From: Agrocybe praecox
Lineage: Eukaryota; Basidiomycota; Agaricomycetes; Agaricales; Agrocybaceae
Assembly (NCBI GenBank): GCA_964017145.1
Contig: OZ024841.1
Location: 2,480,001 to 2,544,000 of the forward strand
Direction of reading: 5' to 3'
DNA length: 64,000 bases
Numbering within the stretch: position 1 is the first letter of the stretch; every line of letters begins with the position of its first letter. The notes beneath the pieces were generated by a model, which ran no database searches, was not told the origin of the DNA, and was given only the letters and a program-made list of their open reading frames with translations. The translations under genes and the position numbers were made by a program. This document shows, in pieces, positions 1 to 11,791 of the stretch.

Positions 1-229
1 GATGTCGAGGCATCGACTTACAAGCGATTAAAACCATTTTGATCGTTTAGTTTATCACCGCTTCTCAAGATAAAAGCTTGACTCAAAATGAGTCTTCCAA
101 TTTCCAAGAGTCCCCGTCTTTCGGCTGAACTGCAACACAACCTTGACCTATGCTCGTTTCTGTGAAGAATGCCGCAAGTTTGGCATTTTTCTGCCTAACT
201 CTGCGTCAGTTTTTTGTTACATTATATAA

Positions 230-1342
230 AGTTTAAGCTCACTGTCCGAGGCCACAGCTATATATGTTCTGTGGCGATTGCTGCTGTCCTTCTTTGTGCC
301 TCAGCAGCGACAGAAACCTTGGAAGCGAGTTGCGGGTGACGCAGCCTTTCGCTGGTTCGTATTCACACAGGACATTGCCTTCATGCAAACAATTATCGGC
401 CCCTCTCTTCGAACCTATAAGAAGTGGTGCAAGCAGAGTGCTATCAGGCCAGAAGTAGAAGACATCGGGCATGGAGCGCAGATATTTTGGGTTGGCGAGA
501 AGAATTGCACAAAGGTTATCCTATACCTTCACGGAGGTGGATTCTCGTTGCCTCTGGCCGATTACAGTCTTTCATTTTGGAGATTTATCCTGCAGACGAT
601 GCAAGAGACCGAAGGAGTGAAAGCTCGACTGGCAATATTAAACTATGGTAAGTTTTGGAACTCTGATAATGATTCCTATTTTTGACCTTTCAAAGGTCTT
701 ATCCCAGATACGAACTATCCAACGCAACTTATCCAAGCTGTAGACGCTGTCAATTATCTCCTATCGCAAGGAATAAAGCCAGAGGACATGCAACTCACAG
801 GAGATTCGGCCGGTGCGAACTTGGTCAATCAACTTTTCCTTCACATGCTGCATCATGTGGAGGGCGTTCCCGTGGTGAAAGCTGGAACAAGATTTTGCGG
901 GGCCTATTTGATGTCTCCATGGGTCTTTCTGCTCCCTCGATCGGGAGTGAAATCGTATACTGAGAACTGTCGACACGACCTTATTCCATTTACCAGAAAG
1001 TTTGAAAATTTCGGCAACGCAGTTGTCTCCGGCCTCCCGAACAGAACAGCGGATATCAAATATGTCGATGCTGCCAATGTTCCGGAGGGATGGTACGACG
1101 GTGTCGATAAGGTGGTGGAGACGGTTCTAATCACTGCAGGAGGCGTAGAATGTCTTCGGGACGATATCGTCGAATTTGCGGGTGTTTTTTGCAAGGCACA
1201 CCCAGGAGCCAAATTGGTAGTAGACAAGTTTGGTGTTCACGACGATCCTTTCTACGATTTCTTAGTTGGAGAGAAGGTGCATGCAGAGTTGACGCCATTG
1301 ATAGCTCAGTGGTTGGCAGATAGGTTTACGTTAGAGAAGTAG
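230..1342 (+). CDS. alpha/beta-hydrolase fold-3 esterase-like protein, copy 1 (5' end unresolved)
   Basis: Likely serine esterase or lipase-like hydrolase; the substrate cannot be read from sequence. The first visible exon runs to 647, a 48-nt intron spans 648-695, and the last exon ends with TAG at 1340-1342. The protein carries the oxyanion motif HGGG, the nucleophile elbow GDSAG, the Asp region ECLRDD and the catalytic His in GVHDDP, in the order usual for the family. The phase-1 intron after the residues NYG sits at the same place as in the paralogue at 5485-6739 (EYG). The frame is open and family-like back to about 230, but it contains no ATG before residues clearly inside the domain. 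The ATG at 264 is out of frame. Either a short 5' exon is missed upstream, or this copy has lost its start. A TATA-like stretch at 222-229 lies awkwardly close. Confidence 0.8.
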
Positions 1343-2965
1343 GTTCAATGTACGAGATAAGATAAATCAAGCCAGGTGTGAGTAATCGAGGCCGCGGAGA
1401 TTCTTGTTCAAGGTGAAGCAGGAATATCCGTCAAAGATTGTAGTAGAAACCAACCTTCAGAAAACAAGTTGGGTTGTAGAATCCTTGACCATCGACCACG
1501 AAATGTTTCCAGTAAATATGAACCTACAACTCGTCGTTGTTGTCCACCCGCTCGGAACTCCTAATTGGCCAACTGGACCAAGTGACGAATGCACTCCCGT
1601 TGTGCATTCTTGTTCGTTACGTCCGTTCGTTTGGAAACATTGTGATTTGGGTGGAAAGCTGACAACACGACTGTGAGTTTGATTTCGACATTATTTACGA
1701 CGACTTACATTTTCTAGACTCTATAAGCTAACAAAGTAGCGAGAATGCAAGGTTGACTGAGGTAGCCAACGCAACCGTGAGATTCATTTTCTTATTACAC
1801 TTGATGGCGACTCACCAATTCATAGGTTTCTCATTTCAGAGCTCGTGCTGCAGACGGACGATCATGTCACTCGAGTATGCAGCGATCTAGATATGGATGC
1901 GTAAGTTGAATGTTCGTGTCCTACGAAATTTTCAAATGCTCACCATCGTGTTGTATAATAGAGCACCAACTAGATACGAGCAAGTACGTGCATATCGCAA
2001 CTCTTGCCGTTTGACAGCTGTCCGTAAGACTTGACACAACCTAGAGTATATCAACAAAAATAAGTACCGAATGTCGTTTATAGAGTAGCAAGACATTTAC
2101 CTAGGTCGACTTTCGCATAGATGGGTTGCGAGCAAAGGTTCTTTAAAAATTGCCGCAAGACAAACGACAATAAGCGGTTTGAAGTCCACTGAATGTACGA
2201 AATAAGATAAGATCATAAGCGATATTTGGCTATATTTGGCTACGCATTTCCCATCTGTGCTGATCCAGGCTCAGCGCTCAGCAGCGTTTACTCTGTTGCT
2301 ATATATTTTCACCATTCAAGCTAGGGCTGAGCAGATACACATGATTTTATCCTTAGGCTATCTGTTCCGATTTATGGCCATTCATCTACTGTCGTGAACA
2401 AGGCGCAGTGTCTGAAATGGACCCCGTCACGACTTATTTTGGAAAGACCTTGCCTTTCAAACACAAACACATTTTCTCCCGCTACACAATCCTTCGGGAC
2501 CGAATCGCGTTGGAAATGGAGGGAGGGAAACGTCAACAGATTGGTGTGCGTTTGGAAGACGGGGCTTGTATTCAAAGAACTTTAGGCACTCGTTGGAAAA
2601 CCAAGATAAATCCATCCAGCATTTACGGGCACTACGAACATCGTAGTGAGTACAGCTGAGACTGGGTTCCTCTGTTCCTTCAATGGATTGTCCCGTTTTG
2701 TGTGGTGCTTTTCACCATCGATAAGTCTGGTATATGTCTGGAATGACTCATGGAACATAACGAAAGGTCTTAAAGCTTACAGCCTTAGCTGGTGATATCC
2801 ACCTCCTCTTTTACCCGTACTCCTGTCCTTCTGCCCCATCTCCAACGCAGAAAACCTCTGCACGTCTTGAGGAAATCCCAAAAGTTTCGTAACGCGTTAA
2901 AAAAAAAAACGAACCGCCGTTAGACGAGACGCGTTTATACGTCTTCCTCGCAGAATCGTTGTTCA
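1343..2965. other. intergenic, possible exon fragments only
   Basis: No gene can be assigned. Short open stretches followed by good donors and acceptors occur at 1404-1930 and 2408-2650, so a small degenerate multi-exon gene is possible. None of the peptides is recognised. A short phrase just after the stop of the first hydrolase (about 1344) recurs at about 2190, which hints at an old local duplication. Confidence 0.3.
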
Positions 2966-4491
2966 ATGGTGAGTATTCGTATTCTGGATATCCTTCGGTT
3001 CCTTACTCACCTTATTAAACTTCAGGCGTATTTTTGGCCTGACTTTGGTCTTGCAATGTCTGATTATACAAGAGCTCTGCTGCTCGGAGAGACAGGCTCT
3101 TTACACCTATATCTTGCGTGGCTTGGTTGATTTTCATAAGTATAACGGGCGCATGTCCTTTATCAACCGTATCGTGCATCCAATACTTGTTAACAATCCA
3201 TGCAGCACTGGATCGCATGCAGAAACGCAATGTTCCTTGCTTTCATCCTCCCAAATGACCAGTCGTATTGCTTAGAAGCAGGCTCTCCTTCTCGAGCGTC
3301 TATATGGTTCAGTCACACGAGTTTGTAGGAGAGCCGACTGTTTATACTTGTGCTTGTGCAGCCATACTTGCCGATGGATTCTTAGTGCGTACATGAGATC
3401 TAGTAACTGGTTTCTCATAATTATAACTCGTCTTTCTTCATTTCTAGATATACCGACTATTCATCGCATGGTCTAGTAATTGGCTGGTGATAGGAATCCC
3501 TGCTATAACTGTTGTTGGGATACTAGTTGGTAAGCCTGATCGTATACGTCTATTACTTGAGTCTAAATGTCATTTTGAATGTTCAGGAGATTTCGTCTTC
3601 GGCTCTTCAAAAGGATGGATTGCTTTTGCTTTTGCTCTTACTACCGCGTAAGTCTCTCCATGCTTGTCTAGTCAGATCAATCCGTATACCTTGTAATTTG
3701 AAGGTGCAATGCATACTCAACCTGTTTGTAACCTAAATTATTTTACTTTCTGTCACTGACACTGCACATCTGTTTTGCATAGCTTTCATTCCCTATCGAA
3801 TACACAAAAGCCAACAAAATGTTCAGGTCGAACGAGTTTATAAATCGACTTTTCCAAGAACGTTTGATACGCTGACGCTTTTGCAGAAAGTTTCTGAAGT
3901 GCTGGTTCAAAGCGCGGCATTAGATTGGTACGTAGTATTCCGTAAGGCTAGTTCTACGCGTGACAGAGGATCTGACCCTTTCTTTCTAGTCTGCTCTCAT
4001 GCATGTCGCTAATTTCCATGACCATCGACGGTAATGCCGCGTTCATTACGTAGCTATAGTTAGTACTTAAATTTTTTGTTTCTACGAGTACGAAAACTCA
4101 TGAGCTCTCTTCATTCCGGGTCGTACCAACGATCGTTAGTCTACATCCATCCATTGTTCTTCCTCGTCATCGACTCTAACGACTGATTCTACAGGGCATC
4201 ATGTTCTCTATGATAGCCAACCGGACACACGACCAAGTCTCCCAAGAGTACGACAGACTGCACAATAACCCTCGCCCGCGATCAGATTTCGGCGCTTCCA
4301 TTGGAACTTCGACAACGAACGGCGCTCGGACGAGATTCGAAGGAGAAGGCTACACACCGCAGCGCTCCATCTTGCGCGCTAGCACCATACGCACTTCGAG
4401 TGCGTCGCATGAGGGTCCTGGCATGATCCAAACGACTCCGAATGGGAACCCGATGAATCGCCCCTGTCGAATAAACCGGTCGAGTTTGTGA
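2966..4491 (+). CDS. seven-helix-like Agaricomycete membrane protein, possibly decayed
   Basis: Fragments read like the multi-copy seven-helix membrane proteins of Agaricomycetes (DUF6534-type). One exon ends in AILADGFL; a donor GTGCGT near 3386 and an acceptor near 3448 lead into IYRLFIAW. Further in-frame exons give hydrophobic helices (LVIGIPAITVVGILVG, then GWIAFAFALTTA). The final exon, from 4195, begins GIMFSMI, as the last helix of this family does, followed by a polar serine-rich tail to 4491. The possible start ATG at 2966 followed by an intron is weak. The N-terminal helices and the segment at about 4040-4190 cannot be joined in frame, so this may be a pseudogene. Function (receptor-like) is inferred from family only. 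Confidence 0.45.
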
Positions 4492-5484
4492 ATGACAAAA
4501 AGATTGTATAGTATGAGTAATTGGGTGTCTGGTCATCGGTATCGGGCTCACTAAAAAAATCAATGTTGGTCAAACGTCAACTTGCTATTTTTTGGGGGGA
4601 GTAGTATGTATAAATGGACCATCCCTATTGGGTTTTATGGTTGACAATGGACAACGAATTTTATTTAAATGACGCACTGCATTTACATTTACTTCGTGTA
4701 CAGACACATACTCTGTTTTTGATGTATATTACAAACCAAAAAAATTTAGACGCTGTTCTTATTTATTTATTACTGCATGTATAAATTTGAACGCGAAACA
4801 CTAGTTCCTGATTTGAATCTACGTGCTGTACACAACATGTTTAACATCCAACAAAAACGATGGAAAGGGAGATGTCTAGTCAACCAAATTTAATAGTAGC
4901 CGCAGGTATAATCAAACTTGAAGTCGATGTCGAAGCAGTGGCAAAGGAGATGAAGTTCTACGTTCGAGAAACGACACATCATTTCCTTGTAAAAATTACA
5001 ATCTGTTCATCATGATGCCTATGGTCTTCTCGACCTCGGGTAAAGGATTCCTGCATGAATAGTAATCAGCCCGACCCCGAGTCTACTACATAGCTGCTCT
5101 GATGTGTCCAGAATTATCACTGTGCCCATTCGTCGTTTCACTTAAAAACAACAAAAAGCAGGGAGAAAAAAGGGGTGCCTGACACTTACATTCTTTGACA
5201 TTCTAACAGTTTTAAACGAGTGAGATCTGAGTGAGAAGTGACGAGAGTATTTACGAAATAAATATGTAAATAAATATTGAAATTGCCAAGGACGTCAGGT
5301 AGGGTCGGGTAAAGCTCGATACTATAAATAGAAGGATACCTGATGCCATTTGTACGTAGTTGATGTCGGCATCATGAGCGGTGCAGCTGACATATGCATA
5401 TCATACTTTAGTACGAGAAGGGCGTCCATAAGGCGCACGAGTACTCGGTAGCCTACATACTCTCTTACTAGTACCATCATCATC
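4492..5484. other. intergenic with AT-rich 3' flank and upstream region of hydrolase 2
   Basis: No coding signal. The first half is AT-rich and follows the seven-helix-like gene. The second half is the upstream region of the second hydrolase and includes a TATA-like box at 5323-5330. Confidence 0.5.
5323..5330 (+). promoter_or_regulatory. TATA-like box of hydrolase copy 2
   Basis: The octamer TATAAATA lies about 155 nt before the ATG at 5485, a plausible core promoter distance if the leader is about 120 nt. The assignment rests on motif and position only. Confidence 0.4.
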
Positions 5485-6739
5485 ATGACTACCGCAAAAC
5501 GGACGTATGGGGAGATAACTGGGCTGGAGACCCTGGGGTTGTTCGGTTTGGTTTTGACAATGCGTTCGTATTTTCATGCCCGTGTTGAAAAATACCTGAA
5601 CATAAAACATCCTACACATAGCTCTCGTGCAGGCCTGGAGGATCATAAAGAAGCCGTTTAGCGCTACTGACAGTGGACGAACTTGGAGGAGAGTCAAGGC
5701 CGATGCAGGCTTCGGGTATGCCGTGTCGGTACTGAATGCATACCAGATTCAATTCGTGGACGGGTCGACGCAAAAGGTGTACGAAAAGTGGGCGGCGACG
5801 GCTGGTGTGAAGCCCGACGTTGAGAAGATCGACGAGGGAGCAAACCTGCTGTGGGCTACCCCCCGAAAGAGGAAACGTGTGTTGGTATACCTCCATGGTG
5901 TGTGTCTGTGTGCGGTACTTGGCATGATGAGACTGATTAATTGACAATTAGGTGGAGGATACGTGCTGCCTGCTCCTCCCTTTTCCATCGGATTTTGGAA
6001 GCACGTGACAGATACCCTGAATGAAACCGATGAAGACACGAGTATGGTCATTCTTGAGTACGGTAAGTAAAAAATCAATACAAGCGCCCATAGTTATATT
6101 TATGCATGCATTCCTATAGGACTCTTCCCAAAAGTAGAATTCCCAATTCCGCTCAAACAATTGATTGCTACTGTAAAGCATCTATTTTCCGCAGGATATA
6201 AACCAGAAGACATTCACCTGGTTGGCGATTCGGCAGGCGCAGCTCTCGGTCTGCAGTTCTTCGCTCATCAATTGCATCCCATTCCCGACGTACCAACGCT
6301 CACTCTTCCCTCACCCCTGGCTCGAGTCGTTCTCTTCTCCCCCTTCGTCACTATGGAAGTCACCTCTCCCTCATTCACCTCTAATGCATACAGCGACATA
6401 TTCGGGGTCGGGTTCTTCGTCCACCTGCGTGATCTAGTCAAGCCCACCATCCCAGAGGCCTACGTGCACTATGTCGAGCCAGTCAAAGCACCAAAGGACT
6501 GGCTCAAAGGAATCGACAAGCTCGCATCTGGCTTCTTTGTCACTTCTGGGGACAACGAAGTGCTTCGCGATGATATTAAAAAATTCTCCGACGATCTCAT
6601 TGCCGTTCATGGAAATGCTACTCTGACCAACATCCCGAATGGCACACATAATGAACCATACGGCACGCTAGTTGCCGGCGAACCAACTGTGGGCGAGTGG
6701 CCGACAAAAATAGCTGCCTGGATCGCTGCTGCGAAGTAA
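5485..6739 (+). CDS. alpha/beta-hydrolase fold-3 esterase-like protein, copy 2
   Basis: Complete four-exon model: 5485-5563, 5622-5897, 5952-6062 and 6120-6739, with introns of 58, 54 and 57 nt that all keep frame; 361 residues. HGGG (about residues 118-121) forms the oxyanion hole, GDSAG (about 191-195) carries the nucleophile Ser, an Asp follows in GDNEVLRDD and the His lies in NGTHNEPY. The N-terminus is hydrophobic (LGLFGLVLTM), which suggests a membrane anchor or signal. It is a paralogue of the gene at 230-1342 with the same motif order and one shared intron position. The extra intron inside the HGGG codons is not in copy 1. It is likely an esterase or lipase; the real substrate is unknown. 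Confidence 0.88.
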
Positions 6740-9700
6740 GTAAGTATGGAATTGCCATCGCAGTGGTTACACCTACCTATATATACCTCTCGATCTGCTT
6801 CGAAGGGACAGTGGTTTACGGATTTGATGTTTTGCTTGTGCATGATAATAATACCATAGTCCCTCTCTCTCTCTCTCCCTTCCATCCGATATTTCGCCTG
6901 GCTGTTATCTACTGTATATGCAAATAGCGACCAAGTTGATGATGGGCTCTGGTTCCCACATCATGTACTTCCAAATGACATGTCATGGAGTGTGAAGTCG
7001 AAGTCGAATCAGATGTCCAGGGAGTATATTCCACCTTCTACGACACTCCCCACTGCTACTAAGTACTAAACTTACACACCAATATTTGATCTTCGCGGTA
7101 TGGCATATATTCTGATTCTCGAAACCTATAGTTAATTATGCACTCGAGTGGAACACTCGAATTCTTCTCATACATCAGTGCCCTGGGTTTTCTCAGTGGC
7201 CTGTTCTATTCTCTATCCACTTCCGCAGCAATCCTTCTAGAAATAAAAATAAAAGACTTCCCATCTCTTTTCCAAATTCCAGTTAATAAAGAATTCATAC
7301 TCAGGCTTTTAATCTTTGAACGTCTTGATTCTTCTATTCGCCCACGCACACACACAATAATAAAGGCACTAATAGTCCTGCGGGAAAAGGAAAATGTGCA
7401 AACCAGCTGAATGGAAAGCGGCTTATCAATGTCCCAAAGAAGGTCGCAAGTACTTAATGCTTCAGTTTCTAAATTTACTTTGGGGAATGATGTATACCTC
7501 TTTTAAGTATATATCCGTTGAAATCTGCGTATGTCTTCTTTCAGATAGTACTACTCTGACCGGCTTGTTAACCGGCGTCAAAGTTGAAAGTCTTCGCTGA
7601 CCAAGGTCAGGTGCTGCCCTGCTCAGTGCTGAAGAACCAAGATAAGACCGTTCGCTCATACAATTACACTCGGGATATCTTGTGGATCTAATGAGACGAC
7701 TCGCCGAGTCTCTTGGTGCATAGCCTTTTTTTAACCTTGATCAAGGCTCGAATTCAAAGCTAATAAAGGCGAGTGGCACTACTGGCACTGATAAGTAAGT
7801 GAGGTACACTGGTTACTAAAAAAGGCACTACCGCCGACTTGCCGACGCGACCCTCGAACGCGTCGATCATGCCCAGCGACAGCCCGCCACACATGACAAA
7901 AAAATTAATAAGGGTTATAATTAGTAGTCCAAACATAACATTACGGTATGTGTTCTATAGGTCCCTTTGAGTACTCCACGATATATCTTTTCTGTCATTA
8001 CTCCGGGTAGATGGCTCTTTGTGAAAGAACAAAACCAAAACGCTTAGGACGAACAAAGACAAAAGTGATAAAGAAAAAGAAAAGAAAGATGGTGGAGTTT
8101 AGTAGCCGCTCCAACTGTACTACCCTATGTACATATCAAAGAGCTTAGAGGTACCGGCTGACAGATGGCAGTTCTACACCACATTGGTCCAAGGCGGGCG
8201 GTAGACATATATTTCTCTTTTCATACTGCGAGCCAGGTCACCATCTGTTATACTACAAAGAACCGGCGCCCATCCTTCGCTTAAGTATGTGGAAGATGTC
8301 CATCAAAGCAAAGCAAACCGCTAAGCGAAATCCGAGGCGAACCGCGACTCACTTCTGTTCGAACTCGAATTTCACCTCAGGGCCTTCTGCGGCGTCGAAG
8401 CAGAAGTAGAGAGAAATCAGAAAGAAACTTAGTCGGTGTATGTTATCAAAGAAACACATATGTAACAATGTCAGACGATCCTAGTTCCGCCCTTTTTACT
8501 GATAATGCTATGTAGCACCAAGCCGTCTCCCCTCCAGTGATCGTGCCGCGCGACGATAGTTGAAACGTTGAACAGTGGTAAAATATATCGTTCTTTACTA
8601 GTACTAGTAATTATAAGCCACTGGCCATTCTGTACTTTTCACTGACTCCTAGTAGAAATGGGGCAAATTCGGGACATGGGACATATCACCCTTCTCCATT
8701 GTTCTCCAAGAACTAGAAATCACAATTGAAATGGAAACAAAGAGTACAAAGGAGGAGGAATTTGAGTTGTCGTTGGAGGCCTGCAACGAGGCAAGAAGAC
8801 CATCATCATGGGATGGCCAGAGCAGATGCCAGAGACCAGTAGCCAGAGACGATCAGCTCGCTTAGCTGGTTTGCTGCGTCGCGTCTGGAGGCACTCTTGC
8901 CCAGGCTTTCCCCTTGAGGTAAATATACCCTACGCCCCGAGTCCATACTCGTACATACTTTGTAAACAATTATCCGTTTTTAGGTACTTTTTTTTTTCTT
9001 CGGTCAGATAAGATAACAAAGTTCGAGTGTTTGATGGATCTCATTTTTAGGAGCCTTGAAGGAGAACATAATTAAAATATTAAACCTGCGAGAAACTGTA
9101 TCGGCCGTCGTCGTCGTCGTCATCGAAGTGCTGAGTTGTATTACCGGCGACCGCATCCCCAGGATCGGGGAGCCAAGTCGGGTCCATCATCCAGCTGGGA
9201 AGTACAATCGGCCCTCGCCGAGGCTGCACGTCCACCGAGTCCCATCTCTCCCTCCTCCAGGTCTCTTCGAGTCCCCTGTATAGTCTACTTGTGGGGCACT
9301 GGGCACTGGGCACTGGTAACCGTATGTACTTGCATCTTATCTTAGCGACCATATCCAATTCCAATTCGACATCCCCACAGATTATACACACATACGACTC
9401 GGAACATGAAAATTCAAAGATCGGATGATGTGGTTCGTTCACAGGTTCACAGGTATTTACCGACGTGCCATACCGACCGTACATATGTACAATGTATCCA
9501 TTATATCCTGTAACGCATGAGAACGTATGCCACACGTATGCAATGCACACGGACTCGGAACCTGAAAGAAAAGGAAAGCAAACATTCTCATCGAATCGTT
9601 CGTTCCACGTTCGTGTCCCAGGACAATGGGGTGGGCTTGAGGATACATAATGATTCCATCACATCATCACATAGGGTCCCACATTTTCCGAGGTTTCTTC

Positions 9701-9860
9701 TTCCTCTACCAGTGATCAGTCTGACCACCCATCGGCCTCCGCAAGTGTTCGCACTCACGCCAGGTTCGCGGGTAGCCAGCGGTACATAGGACCGGCATAA
9801 CTTCCCGTGGCATCCTCGTGCTCATACCCGTTAATTATGCTATGTAGAATGTAAAATGTA
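6740..9860. other. long intergenic stretch without a recognisable gene
   Basis: I see no supported gene over about 3 kb. Weak open frames exist. The best is on the minus strand at 9080-9250 and ends in an acidic run followed by a short tail, but it has no convincing neighbouring exons. Confidence 0.4.
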
Positions 9861-11791
9861 TATCACCACGGGCCTGAAAAAAAAACTCGAAACAACGGAC
9901 CAGACAGGAGTAAGTACATACATAACATGTCTGATTAACTACAAAAGCAATATACATCGGCCCTGTGAGCCGAAGCCCAAGGTTAAACTCTCAGGCAACT
10001 TGCAAGCGCGTTATGTATGTATCCAGGCTCAAAATATCCATCAATCACTTCGAGTCGGAGAAAAGGATACAACGCAGTCAACCCAAACAGAATTAGAGAG
10101 TGAGGTGACAAATGGTATGATATGATGTGTGTCAGAAATAGACAAGCGATTAGAGAAAGAAGAGCTTAGGACGCGACAGGACAAGACAAGACTGACTGAC
10201 CGACAGACAACAGACAGAAAATAAAAATAGAATCGAATCGTCCCAACGCCTCATGATCACACAATCGCAATAAAAGAAGGGATCGACATTCAATTTCATT
10301 TGTATGTTTAAAAAAAAGATAAGATTACAATAAAAACCCTCGTTTGTCGGGGTGCGGGGAGGAGAGAGGCAAATCAATAAGTTGTCAATAAGGATAAAAT
10401 TCACTGGGTGGAACGGTGTGATTGTGACGATGGTTGGGATATACGTAAAATAAAATAACTATAACACGACTCTTGTGTAATGTACAGCAGACAAAGGAGT
10501 CAAGACAAAAGTGCACTTGGCGGTCGGCGGTCGAGGGACGAGAGAGAGGTATGCAATGTCGGTTAATAGATAGGTTGTGCGAGAGAAAAAATTGGGAAGA
10601 AGCAAGGTGTCAATTTTTGGATTCTTCTTCTTCGTATTTTTTGGGGGGCTTGGAATCGCGCAAGCCCTTCGCGATCGGATTCGAATTCGATGTGTACATG
10701 ATGGTGACGAGGACGAAAGAGAAGAGATATAAAGAAAACAGGGAACAGGGAAAGGTATATCTGTAGGGCTTTACTGTATGCGAACGGATGCATCGAGAGA
10801 GAGAGAGGAGAGAGCGAGGAAACGAGAAGAAAAGAAGAAAAAGCAGATAGATCTGGATAGGAAACCATGAGATAATTGACCAGCCAGTTGAATGTGATGC
10901 GGTCGTTAGTTGAGTGGTGAGTGAGGTGAGGTGTGCGTGTAAGTGTGAATGTTTGCGTGGCACGGAATAACGCCAGCAGGAAGTCTTGATTGCCCTCCAC
11001 GCGTTTCGGCGAAATTGTGATGATCTCGGAAGGAAGGAAATGTATACATGTGTGTTTCCTCGAGCAAGAATGATCGATGCAAAAAAGGAGAAGCCGCCGA
11101 TGAGGTGATGAATAATTCATCGACGCAGCACGATGCAAGAGACGAAAAATAGGAATGTAGGGGAATCGTATGTCGTTATCGTGAAAAAGGAACTGTTTTG
11201 CTGAACGGAAATGATGATGAGTGATGACAATGAAGAGCTGTTATGTGGGTGATGATGGAACAAATGCAAGATGACGATGATGATGAGCGGGAACACAAAA
11301 AAAAAAGTAGCAATGAAGCAACGAATTTAAACTTGGCGGGGAATTTGAAGCGCACGATGCGAAGAACAGTTGACGTTGACGATGATGAGATTGTAAAAGG
11401 AACTGAATCTAATAAAAAAAGACCCAAAACGAGGATGGAGTAGGACGTAGGACGTGGAAGAGGAAGAGGAATAAGAAAGCAACGACGAGCAACGTAAAAC
11501 GCAAGTGGCAAATGCAAGAGGATGACAGGGGTTAAAAAACGGGGGCGGAAAACAAGGATGGCGGAAAGGGTAAAAAAAAATTGTATGCGACAGACGGCGA
11601 AAAACTATGCTATATGAGGGTTGGTCCGTGAGGGAGAAGAGAACGTCCATCCAGGGAAAAAAAGCGAAAACGCATATGATAATGTGTTAAAACCGTGCAA
11701 TGCAAATAGGGAATAAACGTGGTCCTCAGCAGCGCAGCTGACGTGGGACAAATTCATAAAGAAAAACAAGAACCAACGATGACGACGACGA
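9861..11791. other. purine/pyrimidine-biased 3' flank of the GATA gene
   Basis: This stretch has strong strand bias (G/A-rich on plus, so C/T-rich in the sense of the GATA gene). Open frames on the minus strand are serine-, leucine- and phenylalanine-rich artefacts of this bias. It may hold a long 3' untranslated region; no gene is supported. Confidence 0.4.

Noticed and set aside
7138..7600. Two plus-strand frames of 68-90 residues
   Set aside because: Composition is ordinary for AT-rich intergenic DNA and there is no splice or family support.
9080..9550. Minus-strand frame of 156 residues with an acidic C-terminal run
   Set aside because: Only the last third looks coding-like and no adjoining exon could be found; a GTC trinucleotide run explains the acidic tract.
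10563..11650. Minus-strand open frames rich in Ser, Leu and Phe
   Set aside because: They reflect pyrimidine-biased DNA downstream of the GATA gene; several overlapping frames are equally open.
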